DNA from: Streptomyces sp. SS1-1
Lineage (GTDB): Bacteria; Actinomycetota; Actinomycetes; Streptomycetales; Streptomycetaceae
DNA length: 64,000 nt
Direction: 5' to 3'
Assembly: GCF_008973465.1 (NCBI RefSeq)
Contig: NZ_WBXN01000004.1
Coordinates: forward strand, 1,550,001 to 1,614,000
Below the pieces are notes generated by a model. The model did not search any database. It had not been told where the DNA came from and saw nothing but the letters and a program-made list of their open reading frames with translations. This document shows, in pieces, positions 1 through 8,535 of the stretch; position 1 is the stretch's first letter, and each line of letters starts with the position of its first letter. Both the position numbers and the translations under genes were made by a program.

Positions 1-2
1 CG

Positions 3-1298
3 GCGAACCTGCGCTGGGCCGGCAACGCCCTCACCACGAACGGCGTCACGCGCGGGCGCACGCTCACCGTCGTCGCGACCGTCGACGGCAAGGAGGGCAC
101 CGCCTCCGGTGTCGTCTCCCGGGCCGCGGTGACCGTGGACGAGCTGGAGCCGCTGGTGCGGGCCGCCGAGGCCGCCGCGCGCGCCGCGGGCCCCGCCGAG
201 GACGCGCAGCCGCTGGTCACGGACGTCCCGGCGTCGCCCGACTTCACCGACGCCCCGGCCGAGACGTCGTCCACCGTGTTCGCCGACTTCGCCCCGGCGC
301 TCGGCGAGGCGTTCGCACGCGCGCGTGCGGGCGGCCGGGAGCTGTACGGCTTCGCCAACCACGAGCTGGTGTCGACGTACCTGGGCACCTCCACGGGGCT
401 GCGGCTGCGGCACGACCAGCCCAACGGCACGCTGGAGGTGAACGCCAAGTCGCCGGACCGCACCCGCTCGGCCTGGGCGGGCCGCTCCACGCGTGACTTC
501 AAGGACGTCGACCCGACCGCGATGGACGCCGAGCTCGCGGTGCGCCTGGGCTGGGCCGAGCGGCGCCTGGAGCTGCCGGCGGGCCGCTACGAGACGCTGC
601 TGCCGCCGACGGCCGTGGCCGACCTGCTGATCTACCAGCTGTGGTCGGCGTCCGGGCGGGACGCGGTGGAGGGCCGTACGGTCTTCTCCCAGCCCGGCGG
701 CCGTACGCGCGTGGGCGAGCGGCTGACGGAGCTGCCGCTGAGCCTGCGCAGCGACCCGAACGAGCCGGGCCTGGAGTCCGCGCCCTTCGTGATCGCCCAC
801 TCCTCGGGCGGCGACCAGTCCGTGTTCGACAACGGGCTGCCGCTGACCGCCACCGACTGGATGCACCGGGGCGAGCTGCGGCACCTCACGACCAGCCGGC
901 ACAGCGCCGCGCTGACCGGGCTGCCGGTCGCGCCGGGCATCGACAACCTGATCCTCGACGGCGGCGAGGACCGCTCGCTGGAGGAGATGGTGGCGAACAC
1001 CGAGCGCGGGCTGCTGCTGACCTGCCTGTGGTACATCCGCGAGGTCGACCCGGCGACGCTGCTGCTGACCGGCCTCACCCGGGACGGCGTGTACCTGGTC
1101 GAGAACGGCGAGGTGGCGGGCGAGGTCAACAACTTCCGGTTCAACGAGTCGCCGGTGGACCTGCTGGGCCGGGCCACCGAGGCGGGCCGGACCGAGAAGA
1201 CCCTGCCGCGGGAGTGGAGCGACTGGTTCACCAGGGCGGCCATGCCGGCGCTGCGCGTCCCCGATTTCAACATGAGCTCTGTCAGTCAGGGCGTATAA
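3..1298 (+). CDS. TldD/PmbA-family metalloprotease-related protein (5' end missing)
   Basis: The reading frame is open from the first bases of the window, so the true start lies upstream; 431 residues are visible. The visible N-terminal part ([11 protein letters not shown]) resembles the core strand of TldD/PmbA proteins, and the C-terminal half carries their late segments ([48 protein letters not shown]). Members normally pair as TldD/TldE and act in peptide or modified-peptide proteolysis in the cytoplasm. I see no HExxxH zinc motif in the visible part, which suggests the TldE/PmbA-like non-zinc partner, with a TldD gene probably just upstream. A GTG at 129 is an internal codon, not the start. 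It ends 55 bases before tyrS on the same strand. Confidence 0.85.
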   Translation, partial: ANLRWAGNALTTNGVTRGRTLTVVATVDGKEGTASGVVSRAAVTVDELEPLVRAAEAAARAAGPAEDAQPLVTDVPASPDFTDAPAETSSTVFADFAPALGEAFARARAGGRELYGFANHELVSTYLGTSTGLRLRHDQPNGTLEVNAKSPDRTRSAWAGRSTRDFKDVDPTAMDAELAVRLGWAERRLELPAGRYETLLPPTAVADLLIYQLWSASGRDAVEGRTVFSQPGGRTRVGERLTELPLSLRSDPNEPGLESAPFVIAHSSGGDQSVFDNGLPLTATDWMHRGELRHLTTSRHSAALTGLPVAPGIDNLILDGGEDRSLEEMVANTERGLLLTCLWYIREVDPATLLLTGLTRDGVYLVENGEVAGEVNNFRFNESPVDLLGRATEAGRTEKTLPREWSDWFTRAAMPALRVPDFNMSSVSQGV

Positions 1299-1353
1299 CC
1301 TCGTAGGCGGCTGTCACTCGACTGCCCGAGATCATCAAGGAGACACGAGAACC

Positions 1354-2622
1354 GTGACGGACATCGTCGACGAGCTGAAGTGGCGCGGCGTGATCGCCCT
1401 GTCCACCGACGAGGACGCCTTGCGCAAGGCGCTCGCGGACGGTCCCGTCACGTTCTATTGCGGCTTCGACCCGACGGCGGCGAGCCTGCACGTCGGCCAT
1501 CTGGTCCAGGTGCTCACGATGCGCCGCCTCCAGCAGGCGGGCCTGCGCCCGCTCGCGCTGGTCGGCGGTGCCACGGGCCAGATCGGCGACCCGCGCCCGA
1601 CGGCCGAGCGCACGCTGAACGACCCGGAGACCGTCGCGAACTGGGTGAACCGGCTGCGCGCGCAGATCGAGCCGTTCCTCTCCTTCGAGGGCGACAACGC
1701 GGCGACGATGGTGAACAACCTGGACTGGACGGCCGGTCTGTCCGCCATCGAGTTCCTGCGGGACATCGGCAAGCACTTCCGCGTCAACAAGATGCTCACC
1801 AAGGACTCGGTCGCCCGGCGGCTGCAGTCGGAGGAGGGCATCAGCTACACCGAGTTCAGCTACCAGCTGCTGCAGGGCATGGACTTCCTGGAGCTGTACC
1901 GGCGGTACGGCTGCACGCTCCAGCAGGGCGGCAGCGACCAGTGGGGCAACCTCACGGCGGGTCTGGACCTGATCCACCGGCTGGAGCCGCACGCGCAGGT
2001 CCACGCGCTGGCGACGCCGCTGATGACCAAGGCGGACGGCACCAAGTTCGGCAAGACCGAGGGCGGCGCCATCTGGCTCGACCCGGAGATGACGACGCCG
2101 TACGCGTTCTACCAGTTCTGGCTGAACGCGGACGACCGGGACATCGCCACGTACATGCGCATCCTGTCCTTCCGGTCCCGTGAGGAGCTGGAGGAGCTGG
2201 AGAAGCAGACACAGGAGCGCCCGCAGGCCCGGGCGGCGCAGCGCGCGCTGGCCGAGGAGCTGACGACGCTGGTGCACGGCGCCGACCAGACGGCCGCGGT
2301 GATCGCCGCGTCGAAGGCGCTGTTCGGTCAGGGCGAGCTGGCGGACCTGGACGACCGGACGCTGGCGGCGGCGCTGTCCGAGGTGCCGCACATCCAGGTC
2401 GAGCGGCTCGGCCCGGTGGTCGATCTGTTCGCCGAGGTGGGTCTGGTGGCCAGCAAGTCGGCCGCGCGGCGCACCGTGAAGGAGGGCGGCGCCTACGTGA
2501 ACAACGTGAAGGTGGCCGCCGAGGACGCGGTCCCCGCGAAGGAGGACCTGCTGCACGGGCGCTGGCTGGTGCTGCGGCGCGGCAAGAAGAACCTGGCGGC
2601 GGTCGAGGTCACCGGCGCCTGA
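1354..2622 (+). CDS. tyrS: Tyrosyl-tRNA synthetase
   Basis: Cytoplasmic class I aminoacyl-tRNA synthetase that charges tRNA-Tyr with tyrosine. The protein has 422 residues, the usual bacterial TyrRS length. The HIGH-type motif reads HVGH at residues 46-49 and the KMSKS-type loop reads KFGKT at about 231-235. The C-terminal 70 residues ([18 protein letters not shown]) form the S4 RNA-binding domain that reads the anticodon arm. The GTG start at 1354 is preceded by an AAGGAGA ribosome binding site. A strong hairpin follows the stop codon. No T-box leader is evident in the short 55-base upstream gap, so co-transcription with the upstream TldD-type gene is possible. Confidence 0.97.
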   Translation: MTDIVDELKWRGVIALSTDEDALRKALADGPVTFYCGFDPTAASLHVGHLVQVLTMRRLQQAGLRPLALVGGATGQIGDPRPTAERTLNDPETVANWVNRLRAQIEPFLSFEGDNAATMVNNLDWTAGLSAIEFLRDIGKHFRVNKMLTKDSVARRLQSEEGISYTEFSYQLLQGMDFLELYRRYGCTLQQGGSDQWGNLTAGLDLIHRLEPHAQVHALATPLMTKADGTKFGKTEGGAIWLDPEMTTPYAFYQFWLNADDRDIATYMRILSFRSREELEELEKQTQERPQARAAQRALAEELTTLVHGADQTAAVIAASKALFGQGELADLDDRTLAAALSEVPHIQVERLGPVVDLFAEVGLVASKSAARRTVKEGGAYVNNVKVAAEDAVPAKEDLLHGRWLVLRRGKKNLAAVEVTGA

Positions 2623-2633
2623 GCGACGCACGC

Positions 2634-2679
2634 GCACGCCCGAGGGGCCGCCGCCTTCGCGGGGGCCCCTCGGGCGTGC
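2634..2679. terminator. Bidirectional hairpin terminator between tyrS and the glsB-type gene
   Basis: Perfect 16-bp inverted repeat (2634-2649 with 2664-2679) around a 14-base loop, lying between two convergent genes. There is no T-tract, as is usual for Streptomyces terminators. Confidence 0.8.
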
Positions 2680-2685
2680 CGTGTC

Positions 2686-2967
2686 TCAGGCCCGCTCTTT
2701 CTTGTGTTTGCCCAGCGTCGCCATGTAGAGCATGTCGCCGACGTAGACGATGATCACGGCGGCGACGATCTGGAAGATGTGCCGGCTCCAGTCGATGCCG
2801 CGGGTCGACTCGACGCCGAAGGCCCTGGCCACGGAGTTGCCGACGATCGCGCCGAGGATGCCGAAGATCGTGGTCAGCCAGAGCGGGCTGTGCTGCTTGC
2901 CCGGGATCAGCGCCTTGGCCAGCAGGCCCAGCACGAATCCCACGATGATCGCCCACAACCAGCCCAT
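2686..2967 (-). CDS. GlsB/YeaQ/YmgE family small membrane protein
   Basis: 93-residue hydrophobic protein of the family once called transglycosylase-associated proteins, linked to general stress in many bacteria. It opens with MGWLWAIIVGFVLGLLAK and has three glycine-rich membrane segments (about residues 2-20, 30-50 and 65-83), then ends in a basic tail (KHKKERA). The ATG at 2967 is chosen because AAGGAGG sits seven bases upstream and homologs begin at MGW; the frame stays open further upstream without homology. It is convergent with tyrS. Its biochemical activity is not known. Confidence 0.88.
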   Translation of the reverse strand: MGWLWAIIVGFVLGLLAKALIPGKQHSPLWLTTIFGILGAIVGNSVARAFGVESTRGIDWSRHIFQIVAAVIIVYVGDMLYMATLGKHKKERA

Positions 2968-3214
2968 GGCTGCCTCCTTGTACGGCTCGGGTTGAGCAGT
3001 ACGGCCAGTCTTGGGGCCGGTCGGGCTACGCCGCATGCCGGGCACCGCCGTACGGGGGAGGACGCAGGCCGTCCGGTCCCGGCACCGGGAGACCCGGTCT
3101 CGTAGGCGGCGCAGGCGAGGCGTACGGTGGGACTTGTCCCGGTCCGGCCCCCCGACCGGCGGTGGACGGGTGAGAGCAGGGGGAGGGTCCGATGCGGGCG
3201 GATGGTGGAATCTG

Positions 3215-3613
3215 ATGCGGAAGCTGCATGCGGGCGGCAACGCCGAGGTGTTCCGGATCACCGGAGCGCGGACCGGGCTGCAGGAGGACGTGCGCGGACG
3301 CCAGCGCCGCTATGTCATCTCCATGTCGATCCGCACCCTGTCGGTGATCCTCGCGGCCTCGCTCTGGAACGTCGAACGGCACGTGGCCATCGTGGCGTTG
3401 GTGCTGGGCCTGATCCTTCCGTACATCGCCGTGGTGATCGCCAACGCGGGGCGGGAGAACGCGCCGTCGCTCCCGTCGACCTTCGTGGCCATGCCGACGC
3501 GTCCCATGATCGATCCGTCGCGGACGAATGACGGTTTCGCGGAACCGTCTCCGGAAGATGTGGCGGGCGCTTCGGGGCCCGGCGGACGAAGCGAACCGCA
3601 CGACCGGGCGTGA
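3215..3613 (+). CDS. DUF3099 domain membrane protein
   Basis: 132-residue protein matching actinobacterial DUF3099 proteins. A soluble N-terminal stretch (EVFRITGARTGLQEDVRGRQRRY) is followed by two adjacent membrane segments at about residues 37-52 and 56-76, then a disordered polar tail. Function is unknown. The ATG at 3215 matches the usual family start; the frame is open further upstream but that part is low-complexity Arg-rich and unlike protein. The ribosome binding site is weak (GGTGG). A 6C-type RNA lies about 120 bases downstream on the same strand. Confidence 0.75.
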   Translation: MRKLHAGGNAEVFRITGARTGLQEDVRGRQRRYVISMSIRTLSVILAASLWNVERHVAIVALVLGLILPYIAVVIANAGRENAPSLPSTFVAMPTRPMIDPSRTNDGFAEPSPEDVAGASGPGGRSEPHDRA

Positions 3614-3734
3614 CGTCCCGGAGCGTTGCACTCCGGAAGACCGGGCGACGACCGGGGTGCGCCAACCTCAGTAAAACCTCAGATCAATAGTGTTGTTCAG
3701 GTGCCGGGCGGCGGGTTACCCGTGACATACTTCG

Positions 3735-3813
3735 TAGGCGCTCCGCATCCCCCGTCGGAGCGACGGACCGACGCCGGGCAGCTCCCCCCGTGGCTGCTCG
3801 GCGTCGCCTTTTT
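3735..3813 (+). ncRNA. 6C-type small RNA with intrinsic terminator
   Basis: Two consecutive hairpins show C-run loops. The first has a 7-bp stem (3739-3745/3756-3762) with loop CATCCCCCGT. The second has a 13-bp stem (3770-3782/3793-3805, one G-U pair) with a loop containing six Cs, then GCCTTTTT. Two C-loop hairpins followed by a U-run is the hallmark of the actinobacterial 6C RNA. A plausible -10 (CATACT, 3726-3731) lies just upstream. The first loop has five rather than six Cs. The element could also terminate read-through from the DUF3099 gene. The 5' end is estimated. Confidence 0.7.
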
Positions 3814-3838
3814 GTGCGCAAATCGGTGAGACGAAATC

Positions 3839-4063
3839 GTGAGTGACGAGACCCTCGAGACCCCTGTCTGTTCCGCCAAGGGCTGCCGTACCGACGCCGT
3901 GTGGGTGCTGGCGTGGAACAACCCGAAGATCCATACGCCGGAGCGGCGCAAGACGTGGCTGGCGTGCGAGGAGCATCGCGAGCACCTGTCGCAGTTCCTC
4001 GGCGTACGAGGGTTCCTGAAGGACGTCGTGCCGCTGAAGGAGTGGGAGGCGCGGGGCGCCTGA
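3839..4063 (+). CDS. Small Cys-containing conserved Streptomyces protein, unknown function
   Basis: 74-residue protein beginning MSDETLETPVCSAKGC. Two cysteines near the N-terminus (CSAKGC) and a later CEEH could together bind one zinc ion (inference). The middle (WVLAWNNPKIHTPERRKTWLACEEH) is highly polar and the C-terminus is helical. I know close relatives in Streptomyces next to moaA but no assigned role. The GTG start at 3839 follows GAGACGAAATC, a poor ribosome binding site. It lies 25 bases after the T-run of the 6C-type RNA, so its transcription may depend on read-through or on its own start. Convergent with moaA. Confidence 0.75.
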   Translation: MSDETLETPVCSAKGCRTDAVWVLAWNNPKIHTPERRKTWLACEEHREHLSQFLGVRGFLKDVVPLKEWEARGA

Positions 4064-4110
4064 GCCCCTGCCTGCCCGGGCGCCCGAAGGCCCCCACCCC
4101 CTGAGGGCCC

Positions 4111-5100
4111 CTATCCCCCGATGGCGGACATCGGCCGGTCCGGCTGAACGAACGACGGGTCGTCGAGGCCCGCGCCGGCCTTCTTGCCCCACATCGCCAG
4201 CCGCCAGATCCGGGCGATCTCCTCGTCCGGCGCCCCGGAGCGCAGGGCCGCGCGCAGGTCGGTCTCCTCGCGGGCGAAGAGGCAGGTGCGGACCTGACCG
4301 TCGGCGGTGAGGCGGGTGCGGTCACAGGCCGAGCAGAAGGGGCGGGTGACGGAGGCGATCACGCCGACGACATGCGGCCCGCCGTCCACGATCCACCGCT
4401 CGGCGGGGGCCGAGCCCCGCTTCTCCGCGCCCTCCTCGGTCAGCTCGAAGCGGGTGCGCAGGGAGGTGAGGATGTCCCCGGCGGTGATCATGCCGTCGCG
4501 CTTCCAGCCGTGCTGGGCGTCGAGGGGCATCTGCTCGATGAAGCGCAGCTCGTAGTCGTGCTCGACGGCCCAGGCGAGGAGGTCGGGGGCCTCGTCGTCG
4601 TTCAGGCCCGGCATCAGCACGGAGTTGACCTTGACCGGGGTCAGTCCGGCCTCGCGGGCGGCGTACAGGCCCTCCAGGACGTCCTTGTGGCGGTCCCGGC
4701 GGGTGAGGGTCTTGAAGACGTCGGGGCGCAGGGTGTCCAGGGAGACGTTGACCCGGTCCAGGCCGGCGGCCTTCAGGGCGGGGGCGGTGCGTTTGAGACC
4801 GATCCCGTTCGTCGTCAGGGACATCCGGGGGCGGGCGTCGAGGGCGGCGACCCGCTCCACGATGCCGACGAGCCCGGGGCGCAGCAGGGGCTCACCGCCC
4901 GTGAAGCGGACCTCCTCGATGCCGAGCGAGGTGACGGCGATGTCGATGAGCCGCACGATCTCGTCGTCGGTGAGCAGATCGGGCTTGGCGAGCCACTGCA
5001 GTCCCTCCTCGGGCATGCAGTACGTGCACCGCAGGTTGCAGCGGTCGGTCAGCGAGACCCTCAGGTCGGTGGCCACCCGGCCGTAGGTGTCGATGAGCAC
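4111..5100 (-). CDS. moaA: GTP 3',8-cyclase MoaA (molybdenum cofactor biosynthesis)
   Basis: 329-residue radical SAM enzyme that converts GTP to 3',8-cyclo-7,8-dihydro-GTP, the first step of molybdopterin synthesis. The N-terminal SAM [4Fe-4S] cluster motif is DRCNLRCTYC (Cys21, 25, 28). The second, C-terminal cluster is built from FCSACDRTRL and a later TCLF Cys. The protein ends in the conserved Gly-Gly tail that enters the active site. The GTG start at 5100 has AGGAGGGGG upstream and matches the family start (LIDTYGRVATDLR); the frame stays open further upstream but is not homologous. No partner moa genes are adjacent, so the gene stands alone here. Confidence 0.96.
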   Translation of the reverse strand: MLIDTYGRVATDLRVSLTDRCNLRCTYCMPEEGLQWLAKPDLLTDDEIVRLIDIAVTSLGIEEVRFTGGEPLLRPGLVGIVERVAALDARPRMSLTTNGIGLKRTAPALKAAGLDRVNVSLDTLRPDVFKTLTRRDRHKDVLEGLYAAREAGLTPVKVNSVLMPGLNDDEAPDLLAWAVEHDYELRFIEQMPLDAQHGWKRDGMITAGDILTSLRTRFELTEEGAEKRGSAPAERWIVDGGPHVVGVIASVTRPFCSACDRTRLTADGQVRTCLFAREETDLRAALRSGAPDEEIARIWRLAMWGKKAGAGLDDPSFVQPDRPMSAIGG

Positions 5101-5189
5101 GTGGGCCCCCTCCTGGTCATGACCAGTTCTCGACGTACGTCCGTCACCTGCGAGCCTACGTGACCGCACGGACAGTGACACGGGTCCGA

Positions 5190-5204
5190 TCCCACGACGT
5201 GGGA
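5190..5204. promoter_or_regulatory. Perfect 15-bp palindrome upstream of moaA
   Basis: TCCCACG-A-CGTGGGA lies 90 bases before the moaA start codon and 48 bases past the stop of the DUF2750 gene on the same strand. It could be an operator for moaA or a weak terminator for the upstream pair. I know no assigned factor for this exact site. Confidence 0.35.
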
Positions 5205-5252
5205 CGGGGGTGGTGGTAGGGACGTACGAGCCGGGCGCCGGAGGGCGGGGCC

Positions 5253-5618
5253 CTACCGGTCGTACGGCGGCTCGGCGAGGGCGTGCGCGAGCCGATTGAC
5301 CACGTCGGTCACGGTGAAGTCCCATCCGGTCAGGCGCGGCCCGCTCCAGTTGATCCCCACCCGGAGGTCGTCCTCGGCGAGATCCGGCAGGGCCGCGCTG
5401 CGCCCGTGGTCCAGCGGCATCGGGACGGCCCGGAACGCGGGTCCCCACAGCTCGGCGGCACGCTGCGCGCGGGCCTCCGACGACCAGTAGGGGAAAGCGG
5501 GCCGCCCGGAACTCGACGCCGGGGTCGGGCTGCCGTCGTCGTCACGGACCCACCAGACGGTACGAGTCCGGGCGACCTCCCGGAAGAAGGCCGCCGCGTG
5601 GGCCCCACTGACACTCAT
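5253..5618 (-). CDS. DUF2750-type protein
   Basis: 121-residue soluble protein (MSVSGAHAAAFFREVARTRTVW...) with the N-terminal layout of DUF2750 proteins: a short helix, a strand ending in a Trp-rich WWVRDDDGSPTP, then FPYWSSEARAQRAAELW and the closing VGINWSGPRLTGWDF. The function of the family is unknown. Its ATG overlaps the TGA of the upstream gene (ATGA), so the two are translationally coupled and probably work together. Such coupled small genes are sometimes immunity or toxin-neutralising pairs, but nothing in the sequence proves that. Confidence 0.7.
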   Translation of the reverse strand: MSVSGAHAAAFFREVARTRTVWWVRDDDGSPTPASSSGRPAFPYWSSEARAQRAAELWGPAFRAVPMPLDHGRSAALPDLAEDDLRVGINWSGPRLTGWDFTVTDVVNRLAHALAEPPYDR

Positions 5619-6085
5619 CCGGATGCCCCCTCGCCCTTCTTGTCCACATCGCCGCTCCGGGCGGCTTCGCCGATCACGGCAGCCAGAGCCTCCCCCGCCC
5701 CGACCTCGGCGAGCACGTCGGCCAGTGTCACCTGGTCTTCGGCATCGGCGCCGGACAGGCACTCCAGCGCCACGCGCGTGAAATGTGAGGGGTCGATCCC
5801 ACTCCTGGCCGCCCGAATCGCCTCTCGTGCGGGCTGAGTCCACGCCGCCGACAAGGTGAGGTCGACAAGCAGAGGGAGCAGCGCTGGGACGTCGTCGGGG
5901 AAGAGGCGCAGGAAGTCCAGCGCGACGGACCGATCCCACGCCGAGCTGCTGGTGAGCGCCTCTGCCAGCAGGTCCACGCGCGAGGGCAGCTGATTCACCT
6001 CGGCGCGACGCCGAGCGACCTCTTGCTCGACCGCGACCAAGGCCCGCCAGGTGTCCGCCCCGAGAGCTTGTTCCTCCGAACTCAC
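5615..6085 (-). CDS. Unrecognised helical protein coupled to the DUF2750 gene
   Basis: 156-residue protein, soluble and mostly alpha-helical, with spaced Leu/Ala-rich helices (VDLLAEALTSSSAWDRSVALDFLRLFPDDVPALLPLLVDL, TLADVLAEVGAGEALAAVIGEA) that look like two or three HEAT-type repeats. I do not recognise a family. A GTG at 6085 is used because the preceding GGGAGG could serve ribosome binding; a GTG at 6103 would add six residues. It ends in an ATGA overlap with the DUF2750 gene. It sits between moaA and a conserved symporter operon, a place where I do not expect this pair, so it may be an accessory insertion. Confidence 0.6.
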   Translation of the reverse strand: MSSEEQALGADTWRALVAVEQEVARRRAEVNQLPSRVDLLAEALTSSSAWDRSVALDFLRLFPDDVPALLPLLVDLTLSAAWTQPAREAIRAARSGIDPSHFTRVALECLSGADAEDQVTLADVLAEVGAGEALAAVIGEAARSGDVDKKGEGASG

Positions 6086-6123
6086 AACCTCCCTGCCTTC
6101 CACTCGTCCCCGGCACGCCGAAC

Positions 6124-6152
6124 GGCCACGTCGCGCATCATGCGACGTGGCC
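6124..6152. terminator. Hairpin terminator after the symporter gene
   Basis: GGCCACGTCGC and its exact complement GCGACGTGGCC form an 11-bp stem with a 7-base loop, 27 bases past the symporter stop codon on its strand. No T-run. Confidence 0.7.
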
Positions 6153-6178
6153 GCCCGGAAGGGAACGGGGAACAGGGA

Positions 6179-7798
6179 TCAGTGCGCGCCCGTGCCCGTC
6201 AGGGAGCGGACTTCCAGTTCCGCGTACTTGCCGGCGTCCGGTTCCTCCTTGGAGAGGACCGTGCCGAGCCAGCCCATCAGGAAGCCGAACGGGATGGAGA
6301 TGATGCCCGGGTTCTTCAGCGGGAACCAGGCGAAGTCGACGTCCGGGAACATCGCCTTCGGGTCGCCGGAGACGACCGGGGAGAAGAGGACCAGGCCGAC
6401 GGCGACGATCAGGCCGCCGTAGATCGACCAGAGGGCCCCCTGGGTGGTGAACCGCTTCCAGAAGAGGCTGTAGAGGATCGTCGGCAGGTTGGCGGAGGCC
6501 GCGACCGCGAAGGCCAGGGCGACCAGGCCGGCGACGTTGAGGTCGCGGGCGAGGGCGCCGAGCAGGATGGAGACGGCGCCGATGCCGATGGTGGCCAGGC
6601 GTGCGGCCCTGACCTCCTCCTTCTCCGTGGCGGTGCCCTTCTTGATGACGTTCGCGTAGATGTCGTGCGCGAACGACGAGGACGACGCCAGGGTGAGGCC
6701 GGCGACCACCGCGAGGATCGTCGCGAAGGCGACCGCCGAGATGGTGGCGAGCAGGATGGCGCCCCACGCCGAGTCGACGCCGCCCAGATGCAGCGCGAGC
6801 AGCGGGGCCGCCGTGTTGCCGGACGGGTTGGAGGCGATGATCTCGTCCTGGGAGATCAGCGCGGCGGCGCCGAAGCCGAGGGCGATGGTCATCAGGTAGA
6901 AGACGCCGATGATGCCGATGGCCCAGTTCACGGACTTACGGGCGGCCTTGGCGTTGGGCACGGTGTAGAAGCGGATCAGGATGTGCGGCAGACCGGCGGT
7001 GCCGAGGACCAGGGCGATGCCGAGGGAGATGAAGTCCAGCTTGGAGGTGCCGTTGGCGCCGTACTGCAGGCCGGGCTCCAGGAAGGCGGCGCCCTTGCCG
7101 CTGTTGTCGGCGGCCTTGCCGAGCAGGTCGGAGATGTTGAAGTTGAACTTCAGCAGCACCAGGAAGGTGATCAGGATGGTGCCGCCGATGAGCAGCACGG
7201 CCTTGACCATCTGGACCCAGGTGGTGCCCTTCATGCCGCCGATGGAGACGTAGACGATCATCAGGACGCCGACGAGGGCGACGATGAGGATCTTGCCGGC
7301 GTCGGAGGTGATGCCGAGCAGCAGGGAGACGAGGACGCCCGCGCCCGCCATCTGGGCCAGCAGGTAGAAGATCGACACGACGATCGTAGAGGTGCCGGCG
7401 GCGGTGCGGACGGGCCGCTGGCGCATCCGGTACGCGAGGACGTCGCCCATCGTGTAGCGGCCGGAGTTCCGCAGCGGTTCGGCCACTAGGAGCAGCGCGA
7501 CCAGCCAGGCGACCAGGAAGCCGATGGAGTACAGGAAGCCGTCGTAGCCGAAGATGGCGATGGCGCCGGCGATGCCGAGGAACGACGCGGCGGACATGTA
7601 GTCGCCGGACACGGCGAGGCCGTTCTGGAAGGCGCTGAAGGACCGGCCGCCGGCGTAGAAGTCGGCGGCGTCCTTGGTCTGACGGCCGGCCCAGACGGTG
7701 ATGAAGAGGGTCGCGACCACGAAGAGCGCGAACAGGGTGATGATCAGCGTCCGGTGCTCACTGGCCTCGTTGGCCGCGAGGGTCAACGCGGGGCTCAT
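6179..7798 (-). CDS. Cation/acetate symporter (SSS family, ActP-like)
   Basis: 539-residue polytopic inner membrane protein of the sodium:solute symporter family. It opens with an extracytoplasmic leader and first membrane helix, then the TKDAADFYAGGRSFSAFQNGLAVSGDYMSAASFLGIAG segment typical of ActP/acetate permeases. It continues with about 13 hydrophobic helices and an SSSSFAHDIYANVI loop late in the protein. It probably takes up acetate or a similar short monocarboxylate with a cation. The ATG at 7798 overlaps the TGA of the DUF485 gene (ATGA), the same arrangement as yjcH-actP in E. coli. No acs gene is adjacent. Confidence 0.92.
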   Translation of the reverse strand: MSPALTLAANEASEHRTLIITLFALFVVATLFITVWAGRQTKDAADFYAGGRSFSAFQNGLAVSGDYMSAASFLGIAGAIAIFGYDGFLYSIGFLVAWLVALLLVAEPLRNSGRYTMGDVLAYRMRQRPVRTAAGTSTIVVSIFYLLAQMAGAGVLVSLLLGITSDAGKILIVALVGVLMIVYVSIGGMKGTTWVQMVKAVLLIGGTILITFLVLLKFNFNISDLLGKAADNSGKGAAFLEPGLQYGANGTSKLDFISLGIALVLGTAGLPHILIRFYTVPNAKAARKSVNWAIGIIGVFYLMTIALGFGAAALISQDEIIASNPSGNTAAPLLALHLGGVDSAWGAILLATISAVAFATILAVVAGLTLASSSSFAHDIYANVIKKGTATEKEEVRAARLATIGIGAVSILLGALARDLNVAGLVALAFAVAASANLPTILYSLFWKRFTTQGALWSIYGGLIVAVGLVLFSPVVSGDPKAMFPDVDFAWFPLKNPGIISIPFGFLMGWLGTVLSKEEPDAGKYAELEVRSLTGTGAH

Positions 7799-8151
7799 GC
7801 GCCGCCCTCCATACGTGTCTTGATGGCCTCGGCCTTGGGGTCGAGCTTGGCGTTCGCGTGGCGCGCGTACCACCAGGCGATGAGGAACGTGGTGATGAAC
7901 TGGGCGATGCCGAAGACGAACGCGACGTTGATGTTGCCGACGAGCTTGGTGCCCATGAAGCCGCCCGCGTAGTTGGACAGCAGGACGTACAGCAGGTACC
8001 AGACGATGAAGGCGACCGTCAGCGGAAAGGCGAAGGAGCGGTAGGAGGTGCGCAGTTCGGCGAACTCCGCGCTCTGGTGCACCTCACTGAACTCCTCGGT
8101 GGTGGGGAGCCGGTGGGTCTCTTTCGAGGGGGGCGGTGCGTCGGTGGCCAC
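7795..8151 (-). CDS. DUF485 (YjcH-like) membrane protein
   Basis: 118-residue partner of the symporter. The DUF485 domain begins near FAELRTSYRSFAFPLTVAF and contains two membrane helices separated by LSNYAGGFMGTKLVGNINVAF, with a basic C-terminus. The GTG at 8151 is preferred because AGGAG lies six bases upstream. An ATG at 8250 would add 33 residues of Pro/Glu/Thr low-complexity sequence and has no clear ribosome binding site. Stop and symporter start overlap, so the two are translationally coupled. Its role is thought to be support of the symporter; the mechanism is not known. Confidence 0.85.
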   Translation of the reverse strand: MATDAPPPSKETHRLPTTEEFSEVHQSAEFAELRTSYRSFAFPLTVAFIVWYLLYVLLSNYAGGFMGTKLVGNINVAFVFGIAQFITTFLIAWWYARHANAKLDPKAEAIKTRMEGGA

Positions 8152-8269
8152 GGAGTCTCCTCGCGTTGCGGGCGCCGGTGCGGCGGTGGACGGGGACGGT
8201 TCTGGGCTCGGGGGCGGCTCGGGCGTGGGTGGCGGCGTGGGTTCGGACATGACGGCTCTGTCTTTCGCA

Positions 8270-8283
8270 GTGACATGGATCAC
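8270..8283. promoter_or_regulatory. Candidate Crp-type site upstream of the DUF485-symporter operon
   Basis: GTGACATGGATCAC is a GTGA-N6-TCAC dyad close to the Crp half-site pattern. It lies about 120 bases before the chosen start of the DUF485 gene. Acetate uptake operons are Crp-controlled in other bacteria. The rest of the 8152-8535 gap shows no gene; it also holds the promoter side of the divergent protease remnant. Confidence 0.35.
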
Positions 8284-8535
8284 GTGACCGGCTGGCGATG
8301 GTAGGGCCACGGCGGGTGATCCAAAAGGGGGCACGACCGGGCTCGCGCCTCCTGCACAAGGTCACGGCGCCGCGTGAGGACCGGTTCAACTCCCGCTGCT
8401 TCTTTCCGAAGAAGCCGCGTCCGGATTGCTGGCCAGGGAGTTCGGGGATAGCTTCGGGCTGCACCACTCGTCATGTACCTGCCCGGGCGTCATCCGCGTC
8501 CCGGGCCGTTCCGTTCCGGATGATGTGGAGATCCC

